This document shows, one piece after another, positions 61,528-64,000 of a DNA stretch of 64,000 nt (position 1 is the stretch's first letter; the number at the start of each line of letters is the position of its first letter). Source of the DNA: Glandiceps talaboti (lineage: Eukaryota; Hemichordata; Enteropneusta; Spengelidae); assembly GCF_964340395.1 (NCBI RefSeq), contig NW_027554300.1:1-64000 (forward strand), read 5' to 3'. Position numbers and translations under genes: made by a program. Under the pieces are notes generated by a model. It saw only the letters and a program-made list of their open reading frames with translations. It did no database searches and was not told the DNA's origin.

Positions 61528-64000
61528 CTTAGTTATGATTTAGGACTTAGTTATGATTTAGGACTTAGGTTATGATTTAGGACTTAGGTTATGATTTGGA
61601 CTTAGGTATGCTTTAAGACTTAGGTATGCTTTAGGACTTAGGTATGCTTTAAGACTTAGGTATGCTTTAGGACTTAGGTATGAATTAGGACTTAGGTATG
61701 CTTTAGGACTTAGATATGCTTTAGGACTTAGGTATGATTTAGGAATTAGATTATGATTTAGGACTTAGGTTATGCTTTATGACTTAGGTTATGCTTTATG
61801 ACTTAGGTTATGCTTTAGGACTTAGGTTATACTTTAGGACTTAGGTTATGATTTAGGACTTAGGTTATGATTTAGGACTTAGATATGTTTTAGGACTTAG
61901 TTATGATTTAGGATTTAGTTATGATTTAGGACTTAGGTTATGATTTAGGACTTAGGTTATGATTAGGACTTAGGTATGCTTTAAGACTTAGGTATGCTTT
62001 AGGACTTAGGTATGATTTAGGACTTAGGTTATTACTTAGGACTTAGGTATGATTTAGGACTTAGGTTATTACTTAGGACTTAGGCATGATTTAGGACTTA
62101 GTTATGATTTAGGACTTAGGTTATGATTTAGGACTTAGGTTATGATTAGGACTTAGTAATGCTTTAGGACTTAGTTATGATTTAGGACTTAGGTTATGAT
62201 TTAGGACTTAGGTTATGATTAGGACTTAGTAATGCTTTAAGACAGGTATGCTTTAGGACTTAGGTATGCTTTAAGACTTAGGTATGCTTTAGGACTTAGG
62301 TATGAATTAGGACTTAGGTATGCTTTAGGACTTAGATATGCTTTAGGACTTAGGTATGATTTAGGAATTAGATTATGATTTAGGACTTAGGTTATGCTTT
62401 ATGACTTAGGTTATGCTTTAGGACTTAGGTTATGTTCTAGGACTTAGGTTATGCTTTAGGACTTAGGTTATGCTTTAGGACTTAGGTTATGCTTTAGGAC
62501 TTAGGTTATGCTTTAGGACTTAGGTTATTATTTAGGACTTAGGTTATGCTTTAGGACTTAGGTATGATTTAGGACTTAGGTTATTACTTAGGACTTAGGC
62601 ATGGTTTAGGACTTACGTATGATTTAGGACTTAGATATGCTTTAGGACTTAGTTATGATTTAGGATTTAGTTGTGATTTAGGACTTAGGTTATGATTTAG
62701 GACTTAGGTTATGATTAGGACTTAGGTATGCTTTAAGACTTAGGTATGCTTTAGGACTTAGGTATGATTTAGGAATTAGATTATGATTTAGGACTTAGGT
62801 TATGCTTTAGGACTTAGGTTATGCTTTTGGACTTAGGTTATGCTTTAGGACTTAGGTTATGCTTTAGGACTTAGGTTATACTTTAGGACTTAGGTTATGA
62901 TTTAGGACTTAGGTTATGATTTAGGACTTACGTATGATTTAGGACTTAGCTATAGATTTAGGACTTAGATTATGATTTAGGACTTATGTTACGATTTAGG
63001 ACTTAGGTATGATTTAGGACTTAGATATGCTTTAGGACTTAGTTATGATTTAGGACTTAGATTATGATTTAGGCCTTAGGTATGATTTAGGACTTAGGTT
63101 ATGCTTTAGGACTTAGGTATGATTTAGGACTTAGATTATGATTTAGGACTTAGGTTATGCTTTAGGACTTACGTATGATTTAGGACTTAGCTAAAGATTT
63201 AGGACTTAGATTATGATTTAGGACTTAAGTATGATTTAGGACTTAGGTTATGCTTTAGGACTTAGGTTATGATTTAGGACTTAGGTATGATTTAGGACTT
63301 AAGTTATGATTTAGGACTTAAGTTATGATTTATAGACAGGTTATGCTTTAGGACTTAGGTATGATTTAGGACTTAGGTTATTACTTAGAACTTAGGTATG
63401 ATTTAGGACTTACGTATGATTTAGGACTTAGATATGCATTAGGACTTAGGTATGATTTAGGACTTAGGTTATGCTTTAGGTTATGTTTTAGAACTTAGGT
63501 ATGATTTAGGACTTAGCTAAAGATTTAGGACTTAGATTATGATTTAGGACTTATGTTACGATTTAGGACTTAGGTATGATTTAGGACTTAGATATGCTTT
63601 AGGACTTAGTTATGATTTAGGACTTAGATTATGATTTAGGCCTTAGGTATGATTTAGGACTTAGGTTATGCTTTAGGACTTAGGTATGATTTAGGACTTA
63701 GATTATGATTTAGGACTTAGGTTATGCTTTAGGACTTACGTATGATTTAGGACTTAGCTAAAGATTTAGGACTTAGATTATGATTTAGGACTTATGTTAT
63801 GATTTAGGACTTAAGTTATGATTTATAGACAGGTTATGCTTTAGGACTTAGGTATGATTTAGGACTTAGGTTATTACTTAGAACTTAGGTATGATTTAGG
63901 ACTTACGTATGATTTAGGACTTAGATATGCATTAGGACTTAGGTATGATTTAGGACTTAGGTTATGCTTTAGGTTATGTTTTAGAACTTAGGTATGATTT
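61528..64000. repeat. Distant copy of 49440-51912 inside satellite B
   Basis: At least 2.47 kb repeats with an unchanged offset of 12,088 bases. Rare markers fit: ATGATTTGGA (49503/61591), GTTATGTTCT (50341/62429), GCTATAGATT (50861/62949) and GTTATGCTTTAGG (51873/63961). One substitution is seen at ACTGAAG/ACTTAAG (about 51210/63298). It continues past the window edge. Confidence 0.85.

Larger units (their letters stand above)
30706..64000. repeat. Satellite B: 33-kb array of a TTAGG-containing 19-20 bp unit
   Basis: The consensus unit is TTAGGACTTAGGTATGATT (19 bases), or TTAGGACTTAGGTTATGATT with one extra T. Recurrent variants end in ATGCTT, TTATTACTTAGG, CTAAAGATTTAGG and TTATGATTTAGGAATTAGA. 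All units are in one orientation across more than 33 kb, roughly 1,700 units, and the array runs off the right edge. TAG and TAA occur in every unit, so no protein is possible. Fixed variant orders repeat over hundreds to thousands of bases, giving a higher-order structure. Confidence 0.97.

Noticed and set aside
30706-64000. Telomere
   Set aside because: The unit contains TTAGG but is 19-20 bases long with extra sequence; no pure TTAGG or TTAGGG run was seen.
30706-64000. CRISPR-like array
   Set aside because: Repeats are contiguous, with no unique spacers, and the setting is eukaryotic.

Overview
The window is AT-rich metazoan genomic DNA. The pieces that support this are a Polinton/Maverick-type DNA element, a Penelope-like retroelement, dispersed non-coding repeats, microsatellites and two large satellite arrays. 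The mix resembles a marine invertebrate (a mollusc or another lophotrochozoan would fit), but that is an inference and nothing here fixes the species. I saw no convincing intact host gene, no rRNA or tRNA, and no CRISPR array.

Layout. (1) 1-3655: G/T-rich degenerate satellite A, with an internal duplication of about 1 kb and a short inverted patch. (2) 3656 to about 18290: a decayed Polinton (virus-like self-synthesising element), cut off on the left exactly where satellite A ends. The minus-strand left block has a broken protein-primed DNA polymerase B, a zinc-finger protein and a penton-like protein. The plus-strand block has fibre-like proteins, membrane proteins, a retroviral-type integrase with a chromodomain, a large virion-type protein, a multi-pass membrane protein, an intact double-jelly-roll major capsid protein, an internally deleted FtsK/HerA-type packaging ATPase and a run of small conserved membrane proteins. 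An OB-fold-like protein lies on the minus strand at the right. Most long genes carry frameshifts or stop codons; the capsid protein and several small genes are open. (3) 17559-20088: two copies of a 210-bp direct repeat enclosing about 2.1 kb. (4) About 21170-24110: a frameshifted Penelope-like element (reverse transcriptase plus GIY-YIG) lying between (ACAT)n microsatellites. (5) 24130-30705: gene-poor DNA with a hairpin, a minisatellite, a pair of related dispersed repeats and a LINE-like tail ending in (TTGA)n. (6) 30706-64000: satellite B, about 33 kb of a 19-20 bp unit containing TTAGG, with nested higher-order duplications.

How the parts work together. In a live Polinton the polymerase copies the element from its ends, the integrase inserts it, and the capsid, penton-like, ATPase and accessory membrane proteins would build and fill a particle. 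This copy cannot do so unaided: polymerase, integrase and ATPase are all broken. The most interesting signal is regulatory. Two minus-strand genes (zinc finger, OB-fold) share an upstream block (TATA-like box plus TTTAATTGAGYGCA) at nearly the same distance from their start codons, and the polymerase gene has a weaker match. Many plus-strand genes instead start just after AGTATA-type sequence, including a 16-bp perfect palindrome found at two of them. This looks like two promoter classes, perhaps early and late.
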